Assembly: GCF_051401765.1 (NCBI RefSeq)
Contig: NW_027480432.1
Location: forward strand, 12,294,501 to 12,358,500
Reading direction: 5' to 3'
Length of the DNA: 64,000 nucleotides
Source: Calliopsis andreniformis
Lineage: Eukaryota; Arthropoda; Insecta; Hymenoptera; Andrenidae
The notes under the pieces are model-generated. The model did no database searches and was not told where the DNA came from. It saw nothing but the letters and a program-made list of their open reading frames with translations. A program made the translations under genes and the position numbers. Below, piece after piece: positions 44,601 through 57,728 of the stretch (positions within the stretch are counted from its first letter, which is position 1; each line of letters begins with the position of its first letter).

Positions 44601-47600
44601 AGGCAGACATCGTTGGAATAAACGGTTAAAGATTGTTATATCGATCAATGAATATTGTACTCAGGAAGTAAAAGGTCACTTGAAATACTAGAGTCTGTTT
44701 TCCTTTTAACCACTAATACCTCGTGATTCTTACATTAAGCAATGTCGCTGCAAATCCTGATGGAGTAACATCAACCGATAGCGATCCTCTTGTTATACGC
44801 TTTGCAATCGATACATTTTCAGCGAATATCGTGTTGTAGTTCCTTTTTTTTCATTGCTTTCTATTTCTTTCGTTTTTGGCTACCTGTGGTAGTTCCTGTG
44901 GAACCAGAAAATCTCCAAGCTCAAAGCAACACGTAACACATAGGTACGGAAGCGTGAATTTTACCGCAAGCACTCTGGCAGATTAAATTTGAAACATTCA
45001 TAACGTAACGCAGTCAAAAATACTGTGCTTCCCCGAAAGAGAACTAACGAGAATGTTTGAGTTAGGAATCTTCGTTAAAAGCGAATTTCGTGGGCGCCTT
45101 AAAAATTTCATCGTCGCATAAACGAGCTCTCGTTTAATTTAGGAAAAAAAGGAGAGCGTGCACGCTCAATCTTTTGCTGGTAGGAGAGGTGCATTGTGAA
45201 AGAGCGAGGGACTTAAAGCGAGAAGATGGGAAAAATTACCACGATAAAAAGAGGTCGACGAATTGTTTCCTGACGGCGCAGCGTCGAGATCGCTGAGTGC
45301 ATGCGATTAAGGTTAGGTTTTGGTTTAGAGGGTCAAGAAAATGAAATTTTTTAAATAGTTTATCCACATTTTGTACACGTAGAATATTTTATTAGAAGAA
45401 TTCTTAAATGTATTGTGATTAAAGTTATTTTACCATAGCCGACATATCTAATCGAAATATAGGTCTGATACGTGTACTTGTTGGTTGCAGCTGCCTCCTA
45501 TCGTGGACCTGGCGAAGACGAGGATAAGGATTCGTATGCAGCCAGAATTGCGTTCACGGGAAACTCTCGGATTCTTGGGCCGATTTGCATTGTTGTTGGC
45601 TGTCTTATGCTAGGCCTTGGTGTGTTGCTGTGCATGCTTACCAGGAGAGCGAGACGAAGGGAGCGCAGAGTCGGTTTCCATTGTCCTCTTCACGGAGACT
45701 TTTACCCTCTGAGTCCTGTTCAAGGTGTAAAAATGCTTGGTGAGTCCTGCGTATTATGTTTGTAACATTTTGTCTCTTTTCTGCTATAAAATACTTTTCA
45801 ATGTCTAAAAACTGCGATCTTCTAATTTTGTTATAATATAAATGAAGTAACTTATTTTTCCTCTGATTTTTATTTCGTTGCATAATTTTATAGAGGAATT
45901 CCGTTTTTCCTGATAACTTGATTACGCTCAGACGCGTGATAATGAGATTGCGAATAGCTGAAATAGGACAAAGATAAGTTCGGTGCTTCTTGAAGACGTT
46001 TTACAGTTTTCTATCATCGAACGTCAATTTGACTTGTCTTAGGAAGCCTATCGGAAACGTTAATTTATCAGAGTGCGCACTAGTTCGTGTCAATTGCTTG
46101 AAATTCAGGACGAGGCTGGATCAGGGTTAGGGCAGCTAATTGGATTGTCGCGGAATTCAGGCTAATACGAGTCTATCAAATTATTCCGCTGGTCGGTTGG
46201 ATATGTAACTATTGCTGCAGTTACTCCTTTTGCACCCGAAGTTGAAATCGCAAATTTCATATTTTTATGTACATGAATTGCTTGGATATCCTGCCTGTAA
46301 TATCTCTCTACTAAATACCTTATTTCTTGGAATAACAATGTAAGTGATAGGTATTTATACTCGAAAATATTGAAGCTGAAACGGCAGGCAGAGATACATG
46401 CACAAAGCATTATTAAGAACTTTTATTACCATAATCTAGCGTTTATTCCAATTACCATGGGTTTATTATGTATAATATCTTCTGTAATAATACACTTGAC
46501 TGGATTTCGTGGCAACGGTTTTAGCATTAAATTATCATGCTTTATGGCTGAACAACAGCACTAACGTTATAGATTTTTAAAGACACAAACAAACACGCAG
46601 GGTTGCAAATTTTGTCGAAACTGAATGTATTTGAAAGAAGCCTCGTCCCATCAGCGGGATTAACGAACTTGGCGAGCCAAAGCTGCTTCGTTGTTCGCAT
46701 TCTGTCGTCATGTTAGAATTCGTCGATCAATAAAGCACCTGCTTAAGCATCGTTCCGTGTTTCCTCTCGTCTAGTGCGCGCGTTTGGTCAATCCCGCGCC
46801 GTGGTTTTATTCTACGATTGACTCAGATTTTATATTTTAATCATTCGAATTGCATGCAACTGTTCTCTACTGCGACTAAAAACAATCATATTCGTAAGAA
46901 AATAAAGTCTTCGTGGATGACCTAGCTATAGATAGCTATACTAGCCTGCTAAACTAGGACGTGCTCCGCCCTTGGGGTCCATGACATCTGTTGCCCTCGA
47001 TCTTACGATAACCTTTACGTCTTTTTTTCTGTCGTAATCATTGTTCAAATAAATAATAGCTGAAAAATGTGGCATTCTTTGTTTCATGAAACAATTCCAC
47101 TTAACAACGTCAATAGCTTTCCATTCTAACGTAATAGCCATATGTTAGCATTAAAGCTTTAATATTTCATCTATACACTTATAGACTTTGACGTCAGATA
47201 CTCATGTACATACATGAGTAGCAAATGTATTCTAAATAGATACATGTAGGTACATATTCTAACGTAGATTCATACAAAACAAGTATAGATAATAGATTTT
47301 CCTCGAAGTATTAATAGTTGAAAGAAAATGAATGGTTAAACATGGTGTCTGCTTGCAGTAATCCCAACTAATACAGAAAATTGTCGATAGGCGTGTCGGG
47401 CAAAGACGTTAGCGGATGGTCGAAAATTCCCTGTCTCAAGGGACGTACCTCGAGCAAAAGTGGAAATGCATCTGGCGGTGTACACGTCGGCCCACCGCAA
47501 TGCCCCCATTCTGTGTTAAGCAGCACTCGCAGTTCAGTTAGCAGTTCGCCTTTAAGCCCATGTCCAACGCCTATGCCATTCTTGGTTACTTCAGGTTCGG

Positions 47601-48263
47601 TCAGGTGAGACCATAGTCTTTCTTAACAAACCTTTCCTCCAATTGCATAGTCTTTAAAACTTTAATGATACAGGATAATGCTAGATTGGATTGCTGAAAG
47701 TTCTTGTTAAGAAGAACTAAATTAGGCTTATTTGCGAAAGAAATTAATAAGAAAGTCACACATGGATAAGGAAGCTCCTAGATGTACATATTAAATAGCG
47801 TTACATAATACATAGTGTGTCATTAATATTGTTGTTATTAGATATTTATGTGTGTTTCAGTAGTGGGATGGTACAAAGTGTCGGTGCTAATTTATCGCCA
47901 GACCAAACATTTGGATCAATTCGATCACTGTCGGTAACGAGAGAAGTCGCCAGTTTTCCTCTATCAAGAACGCCTACACCACCACCCCAACACAGGTGGG
48001 TAATTTTCCTCCGTTTGCAACGTCCAGAACTTTGAATGAACAGTTTTCATTTTAGACCATCTGCCCTGACCAACCCAGAAGACCTGGTGAACGTCGGTAG
48101 TCCACTTAGGGAGGCTTCTCCGCGACCAGAAGTACGTGTAGTCGCGCCATCGCATCGACCCCCGTCTGCTCTTGCAGCAACGAACGCAGCAAGTAACCTT
48201 AGCAACGGATCTGCAAACCGCAAATCGGTCAGCATACTGCTTCCTGAACACTCGAGTGGATGA
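38654..48263 (+). CDS. small integral membrane protein, conserved-looking, function unknown (six exons)
   Basis: Exons 38654-38715, 43342-43544, 45491-45739, 47391-47604, 47861-47995 and 48056-48263 join in phase to about 356 residues. The cytosolic N-terminus (MTFGPPFHTDKSHY, then AMAAEEGTLSGGIG) leads to a long hydrophobic stretch at about 57-90 (VAGVVIAA..IALPAFGFLFMFVGAVLT). An acidic loop (GPGEDEDKDSY) and a second membrane segment at about 115-138 (RILGPICIVVGCLMLGLGVLL) follow. Then comes a strong arginine cluster TRRARRRERR and a FHCPLHGDF motif with two Cys/His pairs. The rest is a Ser/Pro-rich tail. The membrane layout with RILGP before the second helix resembles TMEM200-like proteins, but I cannot assign a family firmly. 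Intron 1 (or intron 10 kb from the 32828 exon) is long, as in neuronal genes. The C-terminus is uncertain: a possible extra intron ends at 48319. AATAAA follows at 48603. Confidence 0.75.
39415..39835 (+). repeat. degenerate minisatellite in intron 1
   Basis: About nine or ten imperfect units, roughly 40-50 nt each. Each is built on GACTTGGGGTTTATTCTACT followed by a GACTTTGTTATGTCT-like spacer. Units near the right end are the most regular. No coding continuity. Confidence 0.75.
39836..42069. other. intronic stretch before the tRNA genes
   Basis: AT-rich with a GC-richer island at 40.2-40.9 kb. That island contains two overlapping plus-strand open frames (40212-40523 and 40456-40668) without recognisable domains or convincing splice borders. 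No other structure was seen. Confidence 0.4.
42070..42141 (+). tRNA. tRNA-Pro (anticodon UGG), copy 1
   Basis: A full 72-nt cloverleaf. The acceptor stem GGCTCAG pairs with CTGAGCC. The D arm contains the A box (TGGTCTAGGGGTATG). Anticodon stem CTCGC/GCGAG encloses loop TTTGGGT, whose central TGG reads Pro CCA codons. T arm CCCGG-GTTCAAATC-CCGG contains the B box. There is no intron. It lies inside intron 1 of the membrane-protein gene, same strand, transcribed by RNA polymerase III. Confidence 0.97.
42145..42153 (+). terminator. RNA polymerase III terminator of tRNA copy 1
   Basis: A run of nine T starts three bases after the discriminator base. Confidence 0.9.
42460..42531 (+). tRNA. tRNA-Pro (anticodon UGG), copy 2
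   Basis: Identical to the copy at 42070 except for one D-loop base (GGGGCATG instead of GGGGTATG). The same stems, TGG anticodon and B box are intact, so it is probably functional. The 318 bases between the copies are not related beyond the tRNA bodies, so the duplication is old or was limited to the tRNA gene. Confidence 0.97.
42534..42545 (+). terminator. RNA polymerase III terminator of tRNA copy 2
   Basis: A run of twelve T right after the tRNA. Confidence 0.9.
42780..43096. repeat. arm of the TTAA-flanked foldback family
   Basis: Matches the right half of the 33754-34756 element: AAAGTGCGATAAATC, TCGCGAAAAAA, AGAGTCGTTTGAATTTAG, CTTTTTTCACA and TCGACAATTTTT. It ends at TTAA (43093-43096). 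The left half is missing, and so is the nested 234-bp element, giving a second empty-site reference. It starts with its own small hairpin, CGCACTTTGAATAAAAGTGCG. Confidence 0.65.
43545..45490. other. intron 2 of the membrane-protein gene
   Basis: No repeat family, RNA gene or further exon was recognised. The reading frame of exon 2 continues open past the donor to 43759, but the join to 45491 is better supported (GT donor, phase match, VLT-AASYR continuity). Confidence 0.5.
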
Positions 48264-48602
48264 CCCCAAGAGCAGCACGGCTTTGTGCACCGTTGCGACA
48301 AGGAACCCTCCTCCATTTAGGAAAGTCGAAACAAAGAATGGAGACCGATTGCTCGGCGAAGTCACGAAGTCTGGACGACTTCCGTGGAGCAATCGGCTAC
48401 TATGTTCGAAGGCGACCAGTATCAGTCACGGCATCGCGACGCTTTCAATCAAAAGCAGCTCTGAAGAAGTTCCCTGAGTTTAGCGCGACTTTAGCTAAAC
48501 GATAATTACCATTATGGTGGTTATTCATTCTTGGCAACCAACTTTCTGTTGTGTGATAGAGCTCAGTGATGTCGATGGCCGTGACTGCGGGGATCTAGAT
48601 CA

Positions 48603-48608
48603 AATAAA
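48603..48608 (+). terminator. polyadenylation signal AATAAA of the membrane-protein gene
   Basis: First canonical AATAAA after the stop codon at 48261-48263, giving a 3' UTR of about 350 nt. Confidence 0.5.
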
Positions 48609-51600
48609 GTAGACATGCCACGCCCGAGAGTCAAGTATCTATGCATTTTAAAGCAAATACGACTTTACAGTTCACGGACTTCAAGAAATTAGGTGTTTTA
48701 TTATTTGCAAAACACCTAACATCCCTTTAATTGCATCATTGATGAACTTTGAACGCGTTTCGTAATTTCTGCGCCGGATATGAATCCTCGTATTCATAGC
48801 AAGCTCGTATTTATCACAATGTCGTATCTATTTAGCTAAATGTAGCGTGTACAATTTTGCGCGTTTTAATTCCATATGAAACTAAGAAGTACGATCCTGC
48901 CATTCTAAACAACTAAGTAGACTACTCAATCCTTGTTTCTCGCAAAAGGACGCTCAATCAGAAATACTTTTTTTTCCGTCTTTTAATACGTACAAGGCAA
49001 GTCTTTATGTACGCGAAGAGTAAACCGATCGTCGAAGCTAAAGTCTCTCTGTCGATTACATAAAAATGCCTGTGATTTTTCGTAAGATCCCTTGAGACTT
49101 CCATTTGAAACAGTGTGAGAAACAAACCCAGTCATGCTCCTATTGATATTTATAGTTGGCCCAGATTTATTCGGCTTTAGCCACGAAAACGAGAGCCTCG
49201 AACGTGAACAGTATATATTGTGACCAAGAAAAAAAGTAGGTAAAATAGATCAGCTGATGGAATATGTTCGGTTCTAAGTTACAAGAGTTTCGTTTGGTTC
49301 GACTGTCTTGTTACTTTCGTTAAAAACGATGTATAATTTTTTGTAACATGTGTTTTTTCGTTAACTTTCATTTAAAAAAAGAACCTTTCTTTAGCAACTG
49401 ATATGTCATTTTAACATAATCAATTTAGGGAGACAGTATTGTTTAACATGTGTACTGATTATTCTTACTAAATTTCTACCTAAAAAACAATATTATGCAA
49501 CTTTAATCTGAATATCTATCTATTGACAATCTATCTGGTTTTTTTACGTATTTAGTAATAAGATAATGAAAACGGAGAACCTAAACGTTCAATGTATTCT
49601 TCATAAAACAGGGATTTTTCGTTTAATTTGAGAAATTTAACGTAAACGTCAAATCATTATATCATGAACCACCGAAGCATTCGATTTTATATATGTACGA
49701 CTATCGATGTACTTTAAATCATTATTTGAACAAATTGTTTAATTCTTCGTTGTGAAAAAACTTGGTCATACAATTATAAATAACGTATTACATACATACG
49801 TTCTTTTCAACTATAGTGTGACGAAAAATACTAAGCAATTCAAAAGGTATTGCAAAAAAATAGGTATAGAGGAAACATATGCATTCATACAGAAACATTG
49901 ACTACTAATTTGACCATTTATAAGTTTCATTCCATTATTGCTTGAAAACTGATTCACACAATGAATTAATAAAATTCATTGCACAGTGCATTCATAATTT
50001 ACCTAAATGATGACGAAAAATGGAAATTGGTACAATAACACATTTTAATCTATAAGAAATACTCGAATTAAGTGTTATGAGAAGGAAAGGTAGCAAAATT
50101 GCTCCAATAATAAATGGCAGACGAACATAAAGAAACCTTGAAAACAGAAAGAAGCATTTCTTGAGAAAAAGAAAATAGGCGTTTCTGTTACGTTTATTTA
50201 GGCAAGTTAACAAATTTCACTGTTTGATAAGATCTAGCCACCACGTTTGCCCACGATAATTGGTGAAACGCGGCGTTGATGATATTATAAAATAATTGAG
50301 AGAAAAGACTCTTAGGATTCGTTGAAAATGCTGTGAAATGGTGCTGAAAAATTATCGTGGGCACTGATTTCATATAGTCTAAGATTTTAGTCTTAAGGTA
50401 TCACGTACTATGCTTATAATTTACTGCCTGTTCGGTGATTACAATGAATTGATAGTTTTTCAATCCAACATTTCTATACATATTATTTTTAACAATTGTT
50501 CAGTTCATTCATCAACGATTTATTTTTAGTTCATCGATCATCGCAAGGAGTCTTAGGTGTATGTATCATACGAGCAGGCATGTAAGATTTGAGATAAGAC
50601 TCTAGTCCTGTAAATACGTAGTTAAATGAAACGTTGAACGGAAAGAGGATCATCGGAACTGTTATCTCGAGATAATCTCGTGATATCGAAGTAAAACACG
50701 TTTGTGGTTTGTGATGGATTCACCTACTATTGTTGTATATTACTATCTACTATAAAAGAAATTGTTTTGTTAAAAATTATGATTTAGTTGCTTAAATAAG
50801 TTATTGAAACGCTCATTTTCAAAGTGTCGAACATTAATACCTACATATAAAACTACAAATATTTTATAATTACTTGATGCATATATTTTTCTATAAAATA
50901 TCTCATTATTATCAGACTGAATTAGAAAAATTTGGGGTGGTAATGAACTGTATTTGTTTGAATCTGTTACAAATTCTTTACTAAGGATCAAAGCTCTAAA
51001 ATGAAACCTTTGAAAAATGAATGCTGCTACCTATATTATACATATAGTACAATGAGTTGTGTAAATAAAATGCATTTATTAGAAAATAAGTTGGATATTA
51101 TGTCTATAATGTGCTGGAGTTGTTTTCTCATCTTGAATTAGAGGAACACATATGTAAATATATAGCTGTATGTATTTAGCATATTCATGCCGGCGCTGCA
51201 ATTCGAGTTTCTCACCAATAGGCGACTGCTTTAAGAGTACTTTGCTTTATCGGACGGTGTGAGCCACCAGTGGTACACGCCAGCGTGAATGTGTTAATGC
51301 ACATGTCGTATCGAATAATTTGTAAAGAAGTTAAAGGTGAAAAAGAGAACCACCAACCACAAACGTCGTTGCTAACAATAAGAAAAGAATTTCGGTTTCT
51401 GATATATCCGACAATATATTTACACTAATTGTAACGGTCTAGTATGCATACTTGTACGTAGTTGTCTGTACGGTGATTGTTCAGGCATTCGCCGGAACAA
51501 TAGTGAAAGAAAAGAAAGAATGAATGAGTAAAAGCAGACGTATGCAAGAGTAAATCAGCGTTAAGAAATGTCAAGTGAAACGAAGAATATCAATCATCGA

Positions 51601-52419
51601 GCTAAATCGAAATAATCTGTGCGATTTTACTTTACAGTTGTAGGGAACGGAGATGAATGGATGATTGTTGCAAGTGTAGCGTGTGCCAAAAAACCTGTCT
51701 ACTTGTTTAGCGATACACAAAGCTCACGAGACGTTTTCGATCTCCAGTCTTCTAATCATCCGACGAGGTGTGATCGATCAAGGGGACACGAATATCCTAA
51801 CGTTTGCCCTAATTCCCGTACGCGTGTCGCGGTTATCCCCTGTCGGAGATATTACACATCGCAAGCTCAAAAATAACCGTGTTATTTTTAGAGGTAGTCA
51901 GGAAAACAAGAAATTTCTCTTTGACCTCGCGTTACTCACATTCTTTCACTATCAAATCGAATAAATGTCGCGTTACGCGTCGTTGAGGCATTCCTTTTCT
52001 TCCGAAATCGATAAACAGCTGGTGAATATCGATAGACCTACTACATACGATAATGTATCCTACGGATTTCGTTTTTACCGATTAAAACAAATATAGAATA
52101 CCGTTTGCTTTCCCTTTTTTCATTTCCATTATAGAAAATGAGTATATTGTGATAAAAAGCGTAGGAATGTAAGGCGTTGCGGTACGAGGGTGATGATTTA
52201 AGCGACTAAATATAATGATAAACTATCCCACTTAAGGATCCAATCTATGGAGATCCCTGAACCACGATCGACACCTGCAATAAGAAAAAGAAACCGGGCG
52301 ATCATTATTCCGCGTACACACGATATATGTACACATACTGATTACGCGCAATTCATCCGAATGTCATGTCGGTTTTATAGCTGTCGATTACAGAGGCTGA
52401 TTAAATGATACAATGGAAT

Positions 52420-52422
<3 letters not shown>

Positions 52423-52452
<30 letters not shown>
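52423..52452. repeat. (AT)n microsatellite
   Basis: Fifteen uninterrupted AT dinucleotides, followed by further TA-rich words to about 52490. Confidence 0.9.
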
Positions 52453-52455
<3 letters not shown>

Positions 52456-55400
52456 TGTATGTATATATAATATATGTATTCATATATACATGCTAAATGT
52501 GTATTAGTATTATTTTATTATTTATTATTATTGTTATTATACTTTATCTACAACTCCAGAGAAAATCATATATAGATATCCCTATCCCTATCCAATTTCT
52601 TTATTCATTTTATATTTTCAATAATTGCAAAGCGCAATAAAAAGATTTGAAAAGACTTGCAACCATTAGACTGATTCAAAAACTTGTAGTTCGTTGAGTT
52701 TCATTCTTACTAGAAAAAAACTGATTCTAAAGAGGCTCGAATATTAAAGATTCTACAAGAGATCCTCAGAGGCCCAAAGTAGGCCTAGCAAACTCAGGTA
52801 CAGTCAGTAGCCACTCTATAATGGGCTTAGGCTCACTTACCTAATGACACAGATGTTTCCCTGTTAGGTAGACCGAAACCAATCAGCCTGACCAAAACTA
52901 TCTTGCTTTCATACAATTTTTGACTGGAACTTGGGAAACTGTTGCCTGCACAGGGAATGATTCTAGACTGCAACTGGCTACTGACTTTTATTGGAAGAAT
53001 GTTTGACTATAACAAGCGACCCTCCTGTTGCTAAGAAATGATATTGTCCTTAAAGGATCTAGCTACGTGGGGAAGGCGATATTTTTTAGTAAGAGATCTG
53101 TGATTAGTGTTGAATACTAATTTCGAAGTAGAATAGGCCTATTTTCTCCCACTATCATCCGACTTTTTCTCATTATTTTCACGATTTGATAACGCTGTCT
53201 CCACAGCGATTTATTCCAGGACCTTTGACTGTGAACTTTTTTTAAAAAATATTGTAATTCTCCGGGTCCTGAACCTGAGCAGAAGAACTTCCTCAAGGGG
53301 AGTTGAGATAGCATGAAACACAGTAACGATTCTGGTCCATCGCTTTTTGAGGTTCGAAGAGAAGTTTTCGTGCGTTCATCTATCAAAGCTTGACGATCCG
53401 CATCTCTTCGATGCAGGGAACTACCCCAAAGCAAGCGACCCTTTCTCATCACCCACAGGTAAGACACTGTACTCCAAGAAAGATGATACGCGTGATGGAA
53501 ACATATCAATATTTATTTCGAGTAATATAAAATTTGTATACTTGTTATTCTACTTTGATGAAAGTATTCCCAACGAATTGACGAGATTTTCCAGATAAAA
53601 ATGAAATCAAACACGGCGTAATTCAGACTATTTAGACTCCCGCTTATAATGTGTAAATGTCTTATTATATTAACAATATTTTTATATTAGTAAATAATAG
53701 ATTTTCTTCAAGGAGAAAAGTACAATTAAAAGAAGGTAATTTGCGTTTTTATTAAAAGAAATTAGGTTACTTTTTGAATATTTTAAGCTTATCCCTTGTA
53801 CATTTTATAAATGATCTTTAATTATCGACATGCATAATTATTTGCTGACATCTAAGACTATTTTAACAAACATCCTACGGGAGAATAACAACATATTCAT
53901 TCATCATTCTAAAAATACGATTAATCTAAATTATACAACAAAAGGAACATGTCATACAGTATTAATATACAAACACAAATTATTTCAAAGTTGTGCGTTT
54001 AATTTAGGTAGTGTTCAACTACTTTTATAACACAGTTGCTAGATATTGTCTTACTAAAATTAAAATATTACAAATACAAAATAATTGTTAATATTACTGT
54101 AATATATAACTAGTATTTACTATAACAATTTAACGAAGTTCTGATACACCTGATCAAATATTTGAGCTAAATTTATTTATATAATTTAAGAGTTACATTG
54201 ATTGCAACGGAGCTCGAATCTAATTCCGATTCTACAACAATTTAACGATTAGCTTAAAATATTCACGAAAGTGTCTTCTTTGTTTTAATAAAAACAGAAA
54301 TTGCTTTTATTTTCATTCTTATTGTTTTCATTTGTACGTTCCCTCTTGAAGAAATATTATAAACAATACTTTAAATTGTCTGAATTTCATTTTTATCAGA
54401 AAAATTTCACTCGTGGTTGTCACAAATATTATCTTTCTGGAGTACCTGTTGGCGAATGGGCCACAAAACGAATGAACCGTTCGTGCGTTTCCTCTGGTTG
54501 TGGATGTCGAACGATTCACGCAACCTTGTCAATCGACGCTCAATATGACTAGTTGGTTGATTTCATGCCTATCAAATAGTACGGATACTTTAGTGACGAA
54601 CATGTTTTCCTGTGTTCACACCAAGGCGAATCACTGTCAGAAACTGCCTTTTCAAACGCCGTATGCCAACATGATTCGCGTTTCGCGTTCGCCATAGTGT
54701 GTGTCGAGGGTAACATATCGAACCATTGTGGACCATTTTGGAAGAGGTCAGGACACTGCCCGAAGGGCAAAATATCAGCACACGGTATTTATCCTTTTTT
54801 ATTGTCTTCTTAAAACATAGTGCACAATAAATAACATCGATATATGATCTGTCGCGATAATCAATTTCTGAAAAGATTGATTAGCTAGTTTGCATCGAAA
54901 TAAATATGTTCACAGTGAGAGTATAGTACTATAAGGAGCTTACACTAAACATCTTTCTCATAGATGTTGCATCGATTAAATAGCAATTGGATAATCGAAG
55001 AATATAGATAATAGTGCAGAATTTGTGGAATAGTGGGACATTAATAAATATAGAATACATTAAATATCGGCGATCCATCACGTAGGCTTATACGTACATA
55101 CATGTGGAGGATCGGAAACATGTGTATAACATTTGGTACTTGTAATACTCGTCAATTTCTTAACACACATCACAGATATGTCGTTGTTTATAAAAAATAA
55201 AAAAGGTAAACGTAATGCCACAGACTGAATTACTTATCATTTGATCTATTAATAAAATTATTCGTAAATTTGATGGAATTACAAACAAACAATTCATGAT
55301 ATCAAGCAATATATGCTTTTTTTTCTACATGTGTTAGATTCGTTCGTCCCTATCGAATGAAAAGATAATTTTAACCGAAAAATTCTAATATTCTTAAATT

Positions 55401-57728
55401 ACTTATTTTTAGAGTTTAGGCTGTTCTCAGATCATTGAAATCGAATCGAGTTACTTGAGACGTATTTAGGACGAATTTGAAAATAAATTCTGATTAATCA
55501 TCATCAAGAATAACTTGTGAAGTAGACTCGATTTCAAGTTCTGCATTTTATTTTCTGAGATTGAATTCTTATACTTAATGTTCAACAACTTCAGTGAAAG
55601 CGTATAACATTAATCGTACAAGTGTATAACATTACTAACTCTGCTATAATAAACACGGTACAACGCGAGAATCGGTGTGTCACAGAAATATAATCAACAT
55701 GTCAAAGACCCGTCACGTAGAACTTCGTGACAGGATTAACAACATTTGTAACAGTTACCATCAACTTTTATGCAAAGTTATATATCTATAATAATAAATA
55801 ATGAACAGGCAATTGTGCGTTCTGCATGAGAGGTATACCAAAACATTAATTATTCTAAAACCTGGTTTATAGAAAGTAAGGTATTTGAAGAAGTTTTTTT
55901 GAAAAAATTGTTAATAAAATAATTTACTATGGTACTACACATTAACATACAAAAACACACGATTTAAAGATATATATATTTGCCTCGCAACCATTACGAA
56001 TAAAATCCAAACCCGTTTAATAACGCTAGCTGCCTCAACTTTTCTATTGTAATATTATAAAGTATCACGTCCAGTTTTACTGTTTTGCAAAGAGGAAACG
56101 GTATCTAACTTATGGCCAATAATTTTGATCTTTTATTGGCCATAGATTATAACACTGAGATTAGATTAAGAGTATCACTGATAACTAATATTTTTTCAAT
56201 TTTTTTTGGCACTGGAGTATAAGAAATGCTTGAAATGGACATAACACACGAACGTTGTTTCGCTATTCTCCAACAATTCTTAATCCAATCTCACATTTGA
56301 AATATAAGGTGCTGCTCACATGTGCTTTTTATACGTACGTACACGGAATGTGCTACAGAATAGCTGCAACTAGTACAAAGAATAAATCGTAACATTTCGT
56401 AGTAAATATTGCATTGTTGAAAAATAGCTTAATAATTTCGCAACGTGGTGAAATAAATAGAACTGCTTACAGTATTCCGGACTTACAAAATAAATGATTG
56501 ATATACTTATTGCAAAACCTAAAAGGCTTTTTGTTATACGATGATTTTTCAAACTCTGAGAGAATTTGGTCGACGAGCGTGCGAACACTGTGCATATAAT
56601 CGTAATATTTTCAAATAAACTGTTCAGAAAGTACACAGATAATAGATATGTGATCAAGTGTACCCGTAAGTACACTATGTACTTTGGGAGTCATATTTTG
56701 AAAGATTTTGCCTGCTTTGTACTTGGGTCACCTCATCAGAACGGTAAAACCGACGAGGTTCATGATTCTCTGACTGAGTCTCTTCTCTTTACAATTATTA
56801 TAAAACTTAAAAGGAACTTTGACAATACTACAATACTTTAGGTACCCAGTAGTGAAGATTTACATAAAATTATATAGAATTAGAAGAATAAGTTACAAAA
56901 AGTGTCTACCTCATACAACATAATTCATAAACGGAGGTACAAACGGAAATTGGATAAGTTTACAAGGAATAGTAAGCTGAAAATATAGAACATTACGCAT
57001 GATCAAAGAATTTTATTCTATATTTACGACTTACTTTTTTAATTTATATGGAATTGCCATGCTTCTGTTTGTACCCCCAGTTATGAAACTTTCTCTATAG
57101 CATTCAATCATAAATAAACAATATTAGATATTAAATAAAGGAATCTTTGTTAGTGTACCTAAAATTAAATCCCATTCTCGTAGATAATTTATTCGAAAAA
57201 AAAGAGAAAAAATAAAGAAAATACTTTTAGCGTATATTTACAGTGTATATTTAAAAAAATAAGTATTGTTTCTTTTGTTTGGAATTGGGAGAAACTCAAA
57301 CTTCATTTTATAAGTCACTATGTATCGTTGTTGTGACTGCTATAAATAAATAAATAAAAGGAGGTCCGTTTTCTGAGCTAATCGTTTAGCTTTAGGTTAG
57401 CTGCTAGTCACAGTACAGCACTGACTCAATATAAGTTGACAAATCGGATTCATTCGGATTTACCTCGATTAAGGTTAAGTCTCTTGCTTAAAGTCTGGTT
57501 TTCTATTTTCCTCCTTCATATTAACGCCCTCAGAACACGATAAAAAAGGAAAATAAGTTCTGAACACTTGATATTTCCAAAATTTTTGGAAAAGAAGTCG
57601 GCGTGGCTGGGTGGCGAGGACAGAAATCGCTTAATAACACAAGAGAATCCATTCGATTTATATCGAATCAGTCAGTACATTCCCTTATGTTACCTTTGCG
57701 ATTCTTTATCAAACTTTTGGATTTCGAT

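Larger units (their letters stand above)
48264..57728. other. 9.5-kb intergenic spacer between convergent genes
   Basis: AT-rich between the 3' ends of the membrane-protein gene (+) and the uridine phosphorylase gene (-). It holds the AATAAA at 48603, a TA repeat (52423-52452) and two slightly GC-richer patches, 52.6-53.5 and 54.4-54.8 kb. Those patches contain unsupported open frames: 53117-53509 (-), 130 codons, and short ones at 54301-54781. None has a recognisable domain; the 53-kb patch may be an unrecognised repeat. Confidence 0.45.

Noticed and set aside
53117..53509. 130-codon minus-strand open frame
   Set aside because: No recognisable domain. A good plus-strand donor-like CACAG|GTAAGA lies within it, but no acceptor or partner exon was found on either strand, so neither direction is supported.
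54301..54781. Cluster of short open frames on both strands in a GC-richer patch
   Set aside because: Mutually overlapping, below 85 codons and without motifs or splice support.
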